Assembly (NCBI GenBank): GCA_021804355.1
Contig: JAJZHP010000002.1
Coordinates: 1 to 63,646, forward strand
Length of the DNA: 63,646 nt
Direction of reading: 5' to 3'
Source: Pseudomonadota bacterium
Lineage (GTDB): Bacteria > Pseudomonadota > Gammaproteobacteria > Pseudomonadales > Moraxellaceae
Position 1 is the first letter of the stretch, and each line of letters begins with the position of its first letter. Below the pieces are notes generated by a model, which had not been told where the DNA came from, did not search any database, and saw only the letters and a program-made list of their open reading frames with translations. This document shows positions 52,024-60,686 of this stretch, in pieces. The position numbers and the translations under genes were made by a program.

Positions 52024-52614
52024 ATGAGTAATGACGGGGTTGATTCTGGCCGTCGTATGCTGCTCATAGGCGCTACGGCGGCCGTGGGCGCAGTGGGGGC
52101 GGTGGGTGCTGCGATACCGTTTGTCAGGTCATGGTCACCTAGTGCCAAGGCCAAGGCCGCGGGCGCACCGGTGGATGTGGATTTTAGTCAGATACAGCCA
52201 GGACAGCGCATTGTCGTTAAATGGCGAGGTCGGCCGGTATGGTTGCTGCGCCGTACGCCTGAAGAGCTGGCTAGCCTGAAAAAAGTTGAGTCGCTGTTGC
52301 GTGACCCTAATTCTGAAGATCCGCAACAACCTGAATATGCCAAAAATGAATGGCGTTCAATTAAACCTGAACTTCTGGTGCTGATCGGGATATGTACGCA
52401 CTTGGGTTGTTCTCCATTGTATGTGCCCGAAATAGGTAAAGTTGAACCCAGTTGGCAAGGCGGCTTTTTTTGCCCATGCCATGGCTCCAAGTATGACTTG
52501 GCTGGCCGTGTTTATTCTGGAATGCCCGCGCCTAAAAATTTGGTGGTGCCTCCTTATTCTTATACTTCCCCGTCCGTGATTACTATCGGCGTCGACAAGG
52601 AGAATCCAGCATGA
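52024..52614 (+). CDS. petA: ubiquinol-cytochrome c reductase Rieske iron-sulfur subunit
   Basis: PetA carries the 2Fe-2S Rieske cluster of the bc1 complex. The 196-residue protein has an N-terminal Tat-like/membrane anchor ([25 protein letters not shown]) and the two cluster motifs CTHLGC and CPCHGS in the usual spacing (about 30 residues apart), with [14 protein letters not shown] after them. ATG 52024 is preferred over TTG 52021; GAGGAG lies upstream. Its stop overlaps petB by 4 bp (ATGA). Confidence 0.97.
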   Translation: MSNDGVDSGRRMLLIGATAAVGAVGAVGAAIPFVRSWSPSAKAKAAGAPVDVDFSQIQPGQRIVVKWRGRPVWLLRRTPEELASLKKVESLLRDPNSEDPQQPEYAKNEWRSIKPELLVLIGICTHLGCSPLYVPEIGKVEPSWQGGFFCPCHGSKYDLAGRVYSGMPAPKNLVVPPYSYTSPSVITIGVDKENPA

Positions 52615-53858
52615 ACAAACTTTGGCAGAATATGATGGGTTGGGTGGATGCTCGCTTTCCGGCGACTGAAACGTTCAAGTACCACATGTCGGAATACTAC
52701 GCACCGAAAAATTTTAATTTCTGGTATTTCTTTGGCGTACTCTCCATGGTTGTTCTGGTTAACCAATTGCTGACAGGCATTTGGCTGACCATGGATTACA
52801 ACCCAACGGGTGATGGAGCTTTTGCGTCTGTGGAATACATCATGCGTGATGTGGACCTGGGCTGGCTGATTCGCTATCTGCACTCGACGGGAGCATCAGC
52901 TTTCTTCGTGGTGGTTTATCTGCATATGTTTCGTGGCATGATGTACGGTTCATATCGTAAACCGCGGGAATTGCTGTGGCTGGTGGGTATGGCCATTTAC
53001 CTTTGCCTGATGGCTGAAGGGTTTTTCGGATATCTGCTGCCTTGGGGAAATATGTCTTTCTGGGGAGCCCAAGTGATTCTTAACCTGGTGGGTGCTATAC
53101 CCTTCATTGGTGATCAGCTGGTGACTTGGGTACGCGGGGATTTTGTGATCTCTGGACTGACCTTGAACCGCTTCTTTGCCTTGCATGTAGTCGCCATTCC
53201 ACTGGTGCTGGTTGCTTTGGTTTTCCTGCACGTGGTGGCTTTGCATCATGTGGGATCCAATAACCCTGATGGTATTGAAATCAAGAAACACAAGGGTGCT
53301 GATGGTAAGCCTCTGGATGGCATACCTTTCCACCCTTATTACACGGTCCATGATCTGGTCGGCATTGTGGTCTTCCTGTTCGTGTTTTTGGGTGTGGTAT
53401 TTTTCTGGCCTGATGGAGGTGGACACTTCCTGGAGGCGCCCAACTTTGAGCCAGCCAATCCGCTTAAGACGCCGCCACATATTGCGCCGGTATGGTATTA
53501 CACGCCTTTCTACGCCATGCTGCGTGCTACTCCCTCGATGTTTGGATCGGCTTTCCCCGGTGTGATGGTGATGGGTGGAGCCATTGCTATCCTGTTTGTG
53601 CTGCCTTGGCTAGATCGTAGTCCGGTCAAGAGTATGCGGTACAAGGGCGGGTGGAGTAAGTTATGGCTGGGAATTTTTGTGGTGAGTTTTCTGGGGTTAG
53701 GGCGACTGGGAATGATTGAGCCAAGTCCGACAGCGACATTGGTAGCTCGCTGCCTGACGGTAGCCTATTTCCTGTATTTCTTGCTCATGCCGTTTTATAC
53801 CTCGATGGAAAACGTCAAGCCAGTACCGGATCGTGTGACCGGAGGGAAGCATTCATGA
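52611..53858 (+). CDS. petB: ubiquinol-cytochrome c reductase cytochrome b subunit
   Basis: The 415-residue membrane protein binds both b hemes and the quinol sites. Two heme-ligand His pairs are seen, [15 protein letters not shown] and [32 protein letters not shown] forms part of the Qo site. The Qo motif reads PVWY where the textbook sequence is PEWY; as far as I recall, this variant is common in gamma- and betaproteobacteria. It overlaps petA and petC by 4 bp each, so subunits are made in ratio. Confidence 0.97.
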   Translation: MNKLWQNMMGWVDARFPATETFKYHMSEYYAPKNFNFWYFFGVLSMVVLVNQLLTGIWLTMDYNPTGDGAFASVEYIMRDVDLGWLIRYLHSTGASAFFVVVYLHMFRGMMYGSYRKPRELLWLVGMAIYLCLMAEGFFGYLLPWGNMSFWGAQVILNLVGAIPFIGDQLVTWVRGDFVISGLTLNRFFALHVVAIPLVLVALVFLHVVALHHVGSNNPDGIEIKKHKGADGKPLDGIPFHPYYTVHDLVGIVVFLFVFLGVVFFWPDGGGHFLEAPNFEPANPLKTPPHIAPVWYYTPFYAMLRATPSMFGSAFPGVMVMGGAIAILFVLPWLDRSPVKSMRYKGGWSKLWLGIFVVSFLGLGRLGMIEPSPTATLVARCLTVAYFLYFLLMPFYTSMENVKPVPDRVTGGKHS

Positions 53859-54520
53859 AAACACTGCTGATTTTAAGCGCTCTGTTATTCGCACCCTGGA
53901 TGGCCCACGCCGAAGAAAGCGACTGTGGTGAGCTCAAAGAGTGTCTGACGGCTCCTGTTGATGCGACGCGGACCGATTCACTGCAGCGAGGTGCCAAACT
54001 GTTCGTGAATTATTGTTTGGGTTGCCATACCGCAAAGTATGTACGCTATGAACGTGTGGCTGATGACTTGGGTATTGATCATAAGCTCATGATGAGTAAC
54101 CTGGTCTGGACTACGGATAAGATTGGCGACCATATGTTGTCGGGTGGTCGGCCCGAGGAGCAGGCCAAGTGGTTTGGTAATGCGCCACCTGATCTTACCC
54201 TGGAGACTCGTTTGCGTTCAGCAGATTGGGTATACAGCTATTTGTTGAATTTTTACTCAGATAGCAAGCGCCCATGGGGTGTCAATAACCGTGTCTTCAA
54301 GGATGTGGCCATGCCCAATGCCTTGGAAACATTAAATATTGAACTTGGTGATGAAGGCTATAAAAAGGCGGTAGGTGATCTGGTCAACTACATGGCTTAT
54401 ATGGCAGAACCGATCAAGACTGAGCGTAAGCATATAGGGTGGTGGGTCTGGGCTTTCCTGGTGGTTCTATTTATTCCGGTGTACTTATTGAATAAGGAAT
54501 ACTGGAAGGATATCCACTAA
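53855..54520 (+). CDS. petC: ubiquinol-cytochrome c reductase cytochrome c1 subunit
   Basis: Cytochrome c1 passes electrons from the Rieske protein to soluble cytochrome c. The 221-residue product has a signal peptide ending WMAHA (about residue 20), the heme c motif CLGCH near residue 56, a distal Met in VAMPNAL, and a C-terminal membrane anchor (WWVWAFLVVLFIPVYLLN). It is last in the petABC operon and is followed by a terminator hairpin. Confidence 0.96.
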   Translation: MKTLLILSALLFAPWMAHAEESDCGELKECLTAPVDATRTDSLQRGAKLFVNYCLGCHTAKYVRYERVADDLGIDHKLMMSNLVWTTDKIGDHMLSGGRPEEQAKWFGNAPPDLTLETRLRSADWVYSYLLNFYSDSKRPWGVNNRVFKDVAMPNALETLNIELGDEGYKKAVGDLVNYMAYMAEPIKTERKHIGWWVWAFLVVLFIPVYLLNKEYWKDIH

Positions 54521-54548
54521 GCGGATAGCTGACCGTTGGTTGATAAAC

Positions 54549-54577
54549 AGGGTGGGCGCATTGTGCCTGCCCTTTTT
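54549..54577 (+). terminator. terminator after petC
   Basis: AGGGTGGGCGC (54549-54559) can pair with GTGCCTGCCCT (54563-54573), with several G-T pairs, around a 3-base loop, and a T run follows (54573-54577). It is close before the sspB start, so sspB may be partly or wholly on its own transcript. Confidence 0.7.
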
Positions 54578-54597
54578 ATTTGTGGGGGTATTTATCT

Positions 54598-54993
54598 ATG
54601 ACGATGACGTCGAGTAAGCCTTATATGATACGAGCTGTCTATGAATGGCTCGTTGACAATGGTATGACGCCGCATATCTTGGTGCTGGCAGCGGTTTCTG
54701 GGGTCGATGTCCCGCAACAGCATGTGCATGAAGGTCGTATCGTGCTTAACATGGCTCCTGCAGCGGTTCATGGTTTACACATGGATAATGTAGCAGTGAC
54801 ATTTTCAGCGCGATTTGGCGGAAGACCTACCTCGATCTATGTTCCTGTGGAAGCGGTACTGGCGATTTATGCCAGGGAGAACGGTCAGGGCATGTTTTTT
54901 GAGGAGGAATCGCCCTTAGAGCCATCGCCTCCTCCTCCCCCCACGCCGCCAGAGCATGAAAAATCCAAACCGGCCTTACGCATCGTGAAATAG
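54598..54993 (+). CDS. sspB: ClpXP protease specificity-enhancing factor SspB
   Basis: SspB tethers ssrA-tagged proteins to ClpXP. The 131-residue product has SSKPYMIRAVYEWLVDNGMTPHILVLA at the start, RIVLNMAPAAVHGLHMDNVAVTFSARFGG, and PVEAVLAIYARENGQGMFFEEE, and ends in a proline-rich linker and LRIVK, the short motif that binds ClpX. ATG 54598 gives the family start. sspA, usually between petC and sspB, is missing here. Confidence 0.95.
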   Translation: MTMTSSKPYMIRAVYEWLVDNGMTPHILVLAAVSGVDVPQQHVHEGRIVLNMAPAAVHGLHMDNVAVTFSARFGGRPTSIYVPVEAVLAIYARENGQGMFFEEESPLEPSPPPPPTPPEHEKSKPALRIVK

Positions 54994-54995
54994 AT

Positions 54996-55616
54996 TCAGG
55001 TTTGCGTTGAATTAAGGACGGTATTGGCTAGTAAGTGCATGTCCGTATCGGTCAGAGCTTTTTTGCTGGCGACGACCCAAAGATCAAAAGCCTGTGGGCG
55101 TTCCGCTCCAGCCATGGAGGCAAAGCCTGCTTCTTTGATGCATCCCATGAGCACATCCAGGGTAAAGCCGCATTTATGGGCCATATAATGGTTGCCTTGG
55201 GCCAAGGGAGGTCGGTGGCCATATAAGATATCGATCGGTGCTATGGGGCCGGCTGGCGAGACATAAGCGGTGTCGATCAGTTTGCCAGCAGCAACCAACG
55301 CAGCCACGGACTTCAGGTCGGGGCATGTAATCACCAGAAAGCCATCATCGTTGAGTACGCGTAGAAATTCACGTAGCACCAACCCCACCTCATGAGCGTA
55401 AACGTGTTCGATATTGTGCGATGAATAGACGGCATCAGCGGTGCCGCTGGACACTGCGGACATATCCAGCATGGTGCCTACAATGTCAGGGTTGACGTCA
55501 GGATTGATATCAACCCGAAGCTCATGCCAGTTATCGCCATGAAAATAAGGTAGCAGGTTCTTTTTAGTGGCTGGCCCACAGCCCACATGTAGCAGGGTTC
55601 TTGTCGCCTGATTCAC
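54996..55616 (-). CDS. class I SAM-dependent methyltransferase
   Basis: The 206-residue protein has a SAM-binding motif LLHVGCGPATK (residues about 8-18), ELRVDINPDVNPDIVG, an AVYSSHNIEHVYAHEVGLVLREFLRVL motif III region, and DDGFLVITCPDL. The target is unknown. There is no signal or membrane segment. It overlaps the DolP-like gene by 4 bp and is convergent with sspB (2 bp between stops), so it belongs to the minus-strand operon starting at lpoA. Confidence 0.85.
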   Translation of the reverse strand: MNQATRTLLHVGCGPATKKNLLPYFHGDNWHELRVDINPDVNPDIVGTMLDMSAVSSGTADAVYSSHNIEHVYAHEVGLVLREFLRVLNDDGFLVITCPDLKSVAALVAAGKLIDTAYVSPAGPIAPIDILYGHRPPLAQGNHYMAHKCGFTLDVLMGCIKEAGFASMAGAERPQAFDLWVVASKKALTDTDMHLLANTVLNSTQT

Positions 55617-56227
55617 GATGATTTTCCTTTGCTGGTTGATTCGTCGTTGACATAGTCAATGATTTTTATAATTTTGACGATGCCATTTATGTTTTTAATC
55701 AAATTGACGGCATGATCAGCTTCAGTGTGACTAATTTTTCCCATAAGGTAAACATTGCCGTTATCTACGACTACCTTAAGGCGAGCATAGGGTATTCCAT
55801 CCGCAAACATCAATCGGGAGCGAACGCGAGTGGCGATCAGCCCATCATTGGCCCGGTCAAGATAGTAATCAGGTTGGGCCACGGTAAGTTCATTGTAGAC
55901 ATGAGTGACGCCACTGATTTGTTGACAGATATTGCCAGCTTTGGCTTTAAGATCGGCCGTTGCAACCTGGCCGGTTAACAAAACCGTCCCATAAAAACTG
56001 ATAACATTGACATTCGAGTCATGAAAACGCTCATCCGCTTTATAAATGTCGATATTAGAGGTGTTTTCAATTTCAATATCAGCCAGACTTTGGCTCAGGG
56101 GGCGGTCATAGGAGGGTTTGTCTACGGGGCCTGGGCCGCTAGCTGTGGCGAGTAGGCTGGTACATCCCGCCAGTGACAAGCAGCTCAACCCGATGGCAAA
56201 TATCCCTGAGTAGGGCAATCTAGGCAT
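55613..56227 (-). CDS. BON domain lipoprotein (DolP/YraP-like)
   Basis: The 204-residue product has a lipoprotein signal (lipobox SLAGC) and two BON domains (about residues 55-115 and 125-190), with FYGTVLLTGQVATADLKAKA and YARLKVVVDNGNVYLMGKISHTEADHAVNLIKNINGI. DolP-type proteins sit in the outer membrane and bind acidic phospholipids, supporting envelope integrity. ATG 56227 follows TGGAG; ATG 56230 is possible. It overlaps the DiaA-like gene by 8 bp. Confidence 0.9.
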   Translation of the reverse strand: MPRLPYSGIFAIGLSCLSLAGCTSLLATASGPGPVDKPSYDRPLSQSLADIEIENTSNIDIYKADERFHDSNVNVISFYGTVLLTGQVATADLKAKAGNICQQISGVTHVYNELTVAQPDYYLDRANDGLIATRVRSRLMFADGIPYARLKVVVDNGNVYLMGKISHTEADHAVNLIKNINGIVKIIKIIDYVNDESTSKGKSS

Positions 56228-56834
56228 CATCAACTCCAAATAGTTGTTCATCAATAAGGTGGGCCAAACAATGCAGAATAGTCAAATGGGAGGCATGGAC
56301 TAAGGCATGTTGGTGTAATGGTGCATGCACAGAGATATCCCCTTCATGCAGCATACGTATGATATCGCCACCATCGTACCCGGTGATAGCGAGGACAGGC
56401 ATGGCTCGATCGTGGGCTGCTTCTATAGCCTGCAGGACATTGCTGGCCTGACCCGTGGCAGAAAGGCAGAGTAAAACATCACCGGGCTTACCAAAAGCGC
56501 GAACAGAACGGGCATAAACATCGGCAAATGAATACTCTCCCACAATGGCACTGAAAGAAGCCAGGTCAGGTGTCAGTAGCAATGCAGGCAGGGCTGGGCG
56601 CTCTCTTTGGTAACGGTTTAACATCAGACTGACAAAGGCCTGGGCATTGGCTGCAGAACCGCCATTGCCACAGACGAGTAGCTTACGATCATGGACCAGC
56701 GCATCAACCAGACATTCGGCACCCAGGGCAATGGCACTGCCTGCGGCCAGAAAAGTTTGTTGCAGGCTGTCGCTAACGACATCAAACCACCAGGCGGTAC
56801 GTTCGAGCAGTGCGGTCAAGGTAAGAGCTCCCAT
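56220..56834 (-). CDS. SIS domain phosphoheptose-isomerase-like protein (DiaA/GmhA type)
   Basis: The 204-residue protein is a SIS-domain sugar isomerase relative: DRKLLVCGNGGSAANAQAFVSLMLNRYQRERPALPALLL, then DVLLCLSATGQASNVLQAIEAA. In gammaproteobacteria the gene at this place is usually diaA, which binds DnaA and controls initiation timing; GmhA is the sugar-isomerase relative. The position between LpoA-like and DolP genes favours DiaA. It overlaps the LpoA-like gene by 19 bp. Confidence 0.88.
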   Translation of the reverse strand: MGALTLTALLERTAWWFDVVSDSLQQTFLAAGSAIALGAECLVDALVHDRKLLVCGNGGSAANAQAFVSLMLNRYQRERPALPALLLTPDLASFSAIVGEYSFADVYARSVRAFGKPGDVLLCLSATGQASNVLQAIEAAHDRAMPVLAITGYDGGDIIRMLHEGDISVHAPLHQHALVHASHLTILHCLAHLIDEQLFGVDDA

Positions 56835-57913
56835 CCTGAATCGTTGATGCGACTAAGCGAGGGTTGGCGAACCAGTAGAGATCCCTCAGGCTTGAGCAAA
56901 CCTGTACGGCCAGCCCAGGGCCATGCCGAGGCAGAACCACGACGCATGAGCTGCCAGGCGTCCAGACCTAAAGCCACTAGCCGTAAATGCGCTGTGCCCT
57001 GCATGGGGTCAACGGCAGTCAGGAGACGATAGATGTCATCAGGAGACTGTGCCAGCCAGGGTATTTCACTATAAATGACGCCTTGTAAATCATGTAAGTC
57101 AGCATGTCCCTTGCCTACATTAACCGCAGTAGAAAGCGCAAAAATGGGTCGGGGTGCATTAAGGTGGAGTAGTGTAGGACGAATCTGTGCGCCTGAGGTA
57201 CTTCCTGTTGCTAGAAAAATACCATCCAGAGGGCGACTGATGAGGGGCTGCTTCTTCTCATGGCGATGCCGATGGTGTTTTTTATGTACAGGGAGGGGAG
57301 CTGGCTGAAAGAGTACACTGCGCATATCCTCCAGGATATGACCATGTGCATGGAGTGTCTGAGACACCGTAATTTCACCACCCGATACTTGCCAGGCGTC
57401 AGCAAGGTGTCGTGCGTGCAGTTGACTGACGGCATCAGGGTCGCTGAGTATGGCCATGTTGTGCAGGCCAGCCTGATGTGCAGCTTGTACCAGTGCAGGT
57501 ATCTCATCTTCAGGGGAGAGGGATAATTCCCATACGTTATTCAGGGCAACGGGGTCATCTGATCTGTTGAGCAATAAGGTGGGAACGGGAAAAGAAGTTC
57601 GCTGGTGCAGCAGCTGCGTGACCTGATCTTTGGCTAAAGGCCCCATGACGGCTAAGGCACCCTCTTGTACCGCTTGTTGATAGACGACCTCAATAGGCGC
57701 TGCGTCGGTATCATAAAACTGCAGAGCCGGGCGTTGCGATAAGGGCTCCGTATCGGCATAGTAGGCAGCAATCAGCCCGGTGCGTACAGCTTCTGCAGCA
57801 CCGGCCTGCATGCCGGTTTCCGGTAGCAAGATAGCGTAAAATGGAATCTGCGCCCAGGTCGGCACACTGCTCATCAGTAAACAGGCCAGGGCCAGATAAA
57901 ATCGCATATTCAT
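56816..57913 (-). CDS. short LpoA-like penicillin-binding protein activator
   Basis: LpoA activates PBP1A from the outer membrane. The 365-residue product has the C-terminal, periplasmic-binding-like LpoA domain (FYAILLPETGMQAGAAEAVRTGLIAAYYADT, GPLAKDQVTQLLHQR and IYSEIPWLAQSPDDIYRLL), but no N-terminal TPR domain. The signal peptide ends near TWA at about residue 20 and no proper lipobox is seen. E. coli LpoA is nearly twice as long and lipidated, so this protein is probably soluble or otherwise attached. yraN, often next in this locus, is missing. Confidence 0.82.
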   Translation of the reverse strand: MNMRFYLALACLLMSSVPTWAQIPFYAILLPETGMQAGAAEAVRTGLIAAYYADTEPLSQRPALQFYDTDAAPIEVVYQQAVQEGALAVMGPLAKDQVTQLLHQRTSFPVPTLLLNRSDDPVALNNVWELSLSPEDEIPALVQAAHQAGLHNMAILSDPDAVSQLHARHLADAWQVSGGEITVSQTLHAHGHILEDMRSVLFQPAPLPVHKKHHRHRHEKKQPLISRPLDGIFLATGSTSGAQIRPTLLHLNAPRPIFALSTAVNVGKGHADLHDLQGVIYSEIPWLAQSPDDIYRLLTAVDPMQGTAHLRLVALGLDAWQLMRRGSASAWPWAGRTGLLKPEGSLLVRQPSLSRINDSGWELLP

Positions 57914-57928
57914 AGGACATACAACCCA

Positions 57929-58771
57929 ATGACACAGGGCGTACTTTATGTTGTGGCGACCCCAATTGGCAATCTCGAAGATATCTCTTTGAGAGCAACC
58001 CGTCAGTTATCGGAAGTTTCCCTGATTCTGGCCGAGGATACGCGCCATACACAAATCCTGTTGCATCATTTGAATATCAGGACCCCTCTATCAGCTTTGC
58101 ATGATCATAATGAAGCCGGACAGGTACCCTTCATCTTGCAGAAATTGAGGTCAGGGGAAGATTTGGCCTTAGTCTCCGATGCGGGGACCCCCTTGATCAG
58201 TGACCCGGGCTACCGCCTGGTGAAGGCGGTTTTAGAAGCGGGTATCCGGGTAAGTCCTGTTCCTGGTGCATGTGCTATGGTGGCGGCCGTGTCGGTTGCC
58301 GGGGTAGCCAGCGATCGTTTTGCCTTTGAGGGCTTTCTGCCAGCTAAGACGACGGCCCGGCGTACACGTCTGGCGCAACTGCGTCGAGAAACGAGAACGC
58401 TGATTTTTTATGAGGCTCCGCATCGTATCCTCGAGACACTTCAGGATATGCGGGAGATGATGGGGGATCGCGAACTGACGGTTTGCAGAGAACTGACCAA
58501 GACCTTTGAGACCGTGCGTAAGGGCGTTTTGTCGGATATCCTGTTATGGGTAGAACAGGATTCACAGCAGCAACGTGGTGAAATGGTCCTTGTGCTCGCG
58601 GGGGCGGATGAAGACTTGGTTGAAGATCAGGAAGAAAATCTTCGCGTTTTGTACGTTTTGTTGGAAGAACTTCCTTTGCGCCAGGCGGTCGATCTGGCGG
58701 TCAGGCTCACGGGATGTCGAAAAAAATGGTTGTATGATGCAGCCTTGGCAAGGGGTAAAAGGGATGATTAA
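57929..58771 (+). CDS. rsmI: 16S rRNA (cytidine1402-2'-O)-methyltransferase RsmI
   Basis: RsmI methylates the 2'-OH of C1402 of 16S rRNA. The 280-residue protein matches the family: GVLYVVATPIGNLEDISLRA, LAEDTRHTQILLHH, ALVSDAGTPLISDPGYRL, PGACAMVAAVSVAG and FYEAPHRILETLQDM. It is divergent from the LpoA-like gene, as in many gammaproteobacteria. Its stop lies inside the first codons of the next gene (8-bp overlap). Confidence 0.97.
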   Translation: MTQGVLYVVATPIGNLEDISLRATRQLSEVSLILAEDTRHTQILLHHLNIRTPLSALHDHNEAGQVPFILQKLRSGEDLALVSDAGTPLISDPGYRLVKAVLEAGIRVSPVPGACAMVAAVSVAGVASDRFAFEGFLPAKTTARRTRLAQLRRETRTLIFYEAPHRILETLQDMREMMGDRELTVCRELTKTFETVRKGVLSDILLWVEQDSQQQRGEMVLVLAGADEDLVEDQEENLRVLYVLLEELPLRQAVDLAVRLTGCRKKWLYDAALARGKRDD

Positions 58772-59816
58772 GCGGATATGGCAAGTCGCAGGATTATGTG
58801 GCTGCTTGGTGCTTGCAGGCTGTGAGACCCTGAGTTACTACCAGCAGGGTCTCGGCGGGCAGATGGCTCTTTGGAAGGCAAGGCAACCTATTGCTCGTGC
58901 TCTTGAAAATCCACAACTGAGTCTGACGCAAAAAGATAAACTTCAGGATGTGCAAAGGATAAGAGCCTTTGCAGATACCGAGTTAGCTATGCATGCTCAG
59001 CATCAATATGATACCTATGCTGATGTGGGCAGACGCTATGTAGCCTGGGCCGTGATGGCAGCGCCTTTATATAGCCTGCAACCCAAACAATGGTGTTACC
59101 CCCTGGTAGGTTGCCTGGATTATCACGGTTTTTTTGCAGAGACTAAAGCGCATCGCTATGCACAGGCCCTCGCTCAGCAGGGCATGGACATTTATGTGGC
59201 CCCGGTTCAGGCCTATTCGACCTTGGGTTGGTTTCATGACTCGGTATTGAGTGGATTTCTGACGCTCAGTGAACCGGATCTGGCCCAACTTATTTTTCAT
59301 GAACTGGCACATCAGCGTTTATTTTTCAAAGGTGATACGGCCTTTAATGAAAGTTTTGCTACGGCTGTTTCAGAGGAGGGGTTGCGTCGCTACGCAGCAG
59401 CCTATCATCTTGATCTGAGTGCATGGGAGCGCCAGCAAGCTGCACAAAGTCGTGTCATGCATTTATTGATGCAAACACGTGCTCAGTTGCAGCAGGTATA
59501 CGCCAAGGCAGGCCCACCCTCAACGATGGCGGAAGAAAAAGCCAGGATATTATCAGGATTACATCAGGAGTTTGCACAGTTGTTGACTCAACTGCCCGAT
59601 GTGGCCGCCTATCGGTCGTTTGTCGAGGATGCCAATAATGCTAGTCTGGCTTCCGTAGCTGATTATCATGATCTTGTACCCAGCTTTGCGGCACTGTTGC
59701 GTCGTGATCACGGCGACATGAACCTTTTTTTTACGGATTGTGCCAGTTTACGCTCTCTGCATCCTGCCGCTAGGCGTCAGGCTTTGCTGGCGCTGGTGCA
59801 AAGCAAGTCTACCTGA
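58764..59816 (+). CDS. zinc aminopeptidase-like lipoprotein (Aminopep/DUF2265 type)
   Basis: The 350-residue protein has a lipoprotein signal with lipobox LAGC (Cys near 20). An HELAHQRLFFKGDTAFNESFATAVSEEGLRR block near residue 178 holds a zinc-protease HExxH and a downstream Glu. Upstream, LSYYQQGLGGQMALWKARQPI is typical of a family of putative aminopeptidases. Substrates are unknown. It overlaps rsmI by 8 bp and precedes the rhomboid gene by 15 bp, so it is part of one operon. The frame upstream to 58575 lies within rsmI. Confidence 0.85.
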   Translation: MIKRIWQVAGLCGCLVLAGCETLSYYQQGLGGQMALWKARQPIARALENPQLSLTQKDKLQDVQRIRAFADTELAMHAQHQYDTYADVGRRYVAWAVMAAPLYSLQPKQWCYPLVGCLDYHGFFAETKAHRYAQALAQQGMDIYVAPVQAYSTLGWFHDSVLSGFLTLSEPDLAQLIFHELAHQRLFFKGDTAFNESFATAVSEEGLRRYAAAYHLDLSAWERQQAAQSRVMHLLMQTRAQLQQVYAKAGPPSTMAEEKARILSGLHQEFAQLLTQLPDVAAYRSFVEDANNASLASVADYHDLVPSFAALLRRDHGDMNLFFTDCASLRSLHPAARRQALLALVQSKST

Positions 59817-59831
59817 AGGCGGAAGTTCATT

Positions 59832-60686
59832 ATGCTGGAGTTACACCGCTTCAGGTTCGTTCGTGAAGCACTGATGTTGCGAGATTATCTGGTTTCTGCA
59901 GGCATTCCCTGTCGTCTTGATAGTCTGGATGGTCAGATTCGATTAGTTATTTTGCGGGCTGATGATTTTAAGCAGGCAGAGGCCGCTTTGGCTGACTTTC
60001 TTGATCATCCCAATTCGGATCGATTCAGAGAAGCCTCATGGCAGTCGGGCGTTATTTTGCCTGAGGGCGCTTTTGCACAAGCTGAGCGTAATTACTGGCG
60101 ACATATCGTGCACATCAGCGGTCGTTGGACCTTGGTCATGATGCTGCTGTGTGCAGGTGTGTTTTTGTTCGAACGCGCCAATCCTGAAGCTGTTATAAGA
60201 GCCCTGTTATTTGCTAGCAGCTGGTCGCAACTGGCATTACAGCCCTATCGATTATTGACGCCCGTGTTGTTGCATTTTTCCTGGTTGCATCTGCTGTTTA
60301 ATATGCTTTGGTGGTGGGAGCTTGGGCGACGACTAGAAATGACCCAGGGTGGTGGGCGTTTGCTAGGGGTAACGCTATTGACGGCCATCGTATCTAATGT
60401 GGCCCAGTTTAGCTGGGCAGGCCCAGGTTTTGGTGGACTCTCAGGCGTTGTTATGGGCTTGGCTGGATACATGGCTGCTTATCGTTGGTATGACCCGGCA
60501 CAAACCTTTGGTATGTCAAGAAGCCTCATCATGGTGATGCTTGTCTTTATGGGGTTAGGGATGTTGGGGTGGTTAGATGCCGTTTTTGGCGCTACAGCGA
60601 ATGCCGCGCATTTAGGGGGTTTTCTGAGTGGTATGATCTTTGGGGGAGCATGGGCTCTCTTGGACAGGAGGCGTTACAACGGATGA
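59832..60686 (+). CDS. rhomboid intramembrane serine protease (GlpG-like)
   Basis: The 284-residue protein has an N-terminal cytoplasmic domain (about residues 1-75, like DUF2007/NRho), then six membrane segments. The rhomboid catalytic Ser is in GGLSGVVMGL (near residue 204) and His in ATANAAHLGGFLSG (near residue 259); HLLFNMLWWWELGRRLE carries the conserved Asn and EL motifs. It should cleave single-pass membrane proteins within the bilayer. Its stop overlaps the next gene by 4 bp. Confidence 0.92.
   Translation: MLELHRFRFVREALMLRDYLVSAGIPCRLDSLDGQIRLVILRADDFKQAEAALADFLDHPNSDRFREASWQSGVILPEGAFAQAERNYWRHIVHISGRWTLVMMLLCAGVFLFERANPEAVIRALLFASSWSQLALQPYRLLTPVLLHFSWLHLLFNMLWWWELGRRLEMTQGGGRLLGVTLLTAIVSNVAQFSWAGPGFGGLSGVVMGLAGYMAAYRWYDPAQTFGMSRSLIMVMLVFMGLGMLGWLDAVFGATANAAHLGGFLSGMIFGGAWALLDRRRYNG

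Noticed and set aside
52950-53480. 176-codon open frame on the minus strand
   Set aside because: It is the antisense shadow of cytochrome b, a gene with full heme-ligand motifs.
53480-53520. PVWY in place of PEWY in cytochrome b
   Set aside because: To my knowledge this variant is common in gamma- and betaproteobacteria, so it is not counted as a novelty.
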